Assembly (NCBI GenBank): GCA_965250025.1
Contig: OZ252283.1
Location: forward strand, 2,790,001-2,854,000
From: CBDDLD01 sp965250025
Lineage (GTDB): Bacteria > Bacteroidota > Bacteroidia > Flavobacteriales > Flavobacteriaceae
DNA: 64,000 nt
Direction of reading: 5' to 3'
Under the pieces are notes generated by a model that searched no databases, was not told where the DNA came from, and saw only the letters and a program-made list of their open reading frames with translations. The position numbers were made by a program, and so were the translations under genes. Shown one piece after another: positions 63,528 through 64,000 of this stretch; position 1 is the first letter of the stretch; each line of letters begins with the position of its first letter.

Positions 63528-64000
63528 TTACGATGCTTTGAGTTTATCAGCATGTAGTTGTCGTAGTTTATGCAATTTCGGTGTAATCACAAAACTGCAA
63601 TACCCTTGAGTTTGATTGTTCTTGTAATAATCCTGATGGTAATCTTCAGCTTCATAAAATACCGTCAACGGACTTATCTCTGTAACTACAGGTTGCTCGT
63701 AATACGGTTTTATTTCAGAAACCACAGTTTCCGCGATTTGTTTTTGCTCTTCATCATGGTAATAAATTACCGATCGATATTGCGTTCCTACATCTGCACC
63801 CTGTTTATTTAACGTTGTTGGATCGTGTGTGGTCATAAAGACAATCAAAATATCTTCATAGGTAATTCTATCGGCATCAAAGGTAATCTGAACCACCTCA
63901 GCATGCCCGGTCAATCCTGAACAAACTTCTCTGTAGGTCGGTTTGCCCGGAACATTTCCTCCTGAATATCCAGACACAACTTTTTCAACGCCTTTTATTT
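63528..64000 (-). CDS. msrA: Peptide methionine sulfoxide reductase MsrA (partial)
   Basis: The last 157 residues or so are in the window, and the N-terminus with the catalytic GCFWC lies beyond position 64000. The visible part has KGVEKVVSGYSGG, YREVCSGLTGHAEVVQI, FMTTHDPTTLNKQGADVGTQYRS and FYEAEDYHQDYY, all classic MsrA blocks. The enzyme reduces methionine-S-sulfoxide in proteins. The reading frame continues open to the window edge, so the GTG at 63977 is internal and not a start. It precedes SelO in the redox cluster. Confidence 0.95.
   Translation of the reverse strand, partial: IKGVEKVVSGYSGGNVPGKPTYREVCSGLTGHAEVVQITFDADRITYEDILIVFMTTHDPTTLNKQGADVGTQYRSVIYYHDEEQKQIAETVVSEIKPYYEQPVVTEISPLTVFYEAEDYHQDYYKNNQTQGYCSFVITPKLHKLRQLHADKLKAS

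Noticed and set aside
63528..63977. GTG at 63977 as the start of MsrA
   Set aside because: The frame stays open upstream and encodes IKGVEKVV, the known continuation of MsrA, so the gene is cut by the window edge.

Overview
This window looks like chromosomal DNA from a member of the Flavobacteriaceae (Bacteroidota), probably marine. The base composition is AT-rich. Three SusC/SusD pairs, a GLPGLI-family protein, short lipoprotein signals ending in a Cys, a mevalonate pathway and Bacteroidota-style promoter candidates (TTTG plus a TAnnTTTG-like box) all fit. I saw no rRNA, tRNA, CRISPR array, insertion sequence or phage gene. Nearly every base is in genes, and only two gaps exceed 300 bases.

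Layout. (1) 1-6.1 kb, minus strand: SusC, SusD, an alkaline-phosphatase-superfamily lipoprotein and the start of a purple-acid-phosphatase-like protein, which reads as an organophosphate-scavenging locus. (2) 6.5-10.0 kb, plus: a PDZ/alpha-beta-hydrolase/FG-GAP secreted protein, a small membrane protein and a GLPGLI protein, closed by a two-way terminator. (3) 10.1-16.1 kb, minus: a second SusC/SusD operon with two lipoproteins that share a C-terminal domain. (4) 16.6-18.5 kb, plus: a LytTR response regulator and a LytS-type histidine kinase. (5) 18.6-33.0 kb, plus: an arsenosugar biosynthesis operon holding a CMD peroxidase-like protein, ArsS, a DUF2064 protein, SusC, SusD, a sodium:solute symporter, an odd metallophosphoesterase, a rhodanese, a second DUF2064 (TIGR04282-type) transferase, a purine nucleoside phosphorylase, ArsM, a sterol-desaturase-family hydroxylase, a DUF547 lipoprotein and a TIGR04283-type glycosyltransferase. 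(6) 33.0-36.9 kb, minus: an Omp85-like barrel, a GH113-like glycosidase, an outer-membrane barrel and a second DUF547 protein. (7) 37.1-44.1 kb, plus: an FAD oxidoreductase, a membrane polyferredoxin, a MORN-repeat protein and three membrane-glycan glycosyltransferases. (8) 44.1-51.1 kb, minus: a small acidic protein, a pseudouridine synthase, a nitrilase, a UbiA prenyltransferase, mevalonate kinase, diphosphomevalonate decarboxylase, a DUF1697 protein and a BaiN-like flavoprotein. (9) 51.2-57.8 kb: a lone lipoprotein, polyphosphate kinase, and a large fusion of a purple-acid-type phosphatase, a kinase-like region and an Omp85 barrel. (10) 57.8-64 kb, minus: a redox-protection cluster with EgtD, EgtB, a hydrolase-OsmC fusion, DUF427, an NTF2-like protein, SelO and MsrA (cut by the window edge).

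The most interesting part is region 5. Arsenite would be methylated by ArsM. ArsS would add the adenosyl group of SAM to give 5'-deoxy-5'-dimethylarsinoyl-adenosine. The phosphorylase, which carries Asp at the position that sets base specificity in this family, could remove adenine. The glycosyltransferases could then build the sugar. The same operon also encodes an outer-membrane SusC/SusD pair that is visibly paralogous to the phosphatase-linked pair of region 1, plus an inner-membrane symporter. This suggests that organophosphate-type and organoarsenic-type compounds are handled by sister transport systems. These functional links are inference from family membership and gene order.
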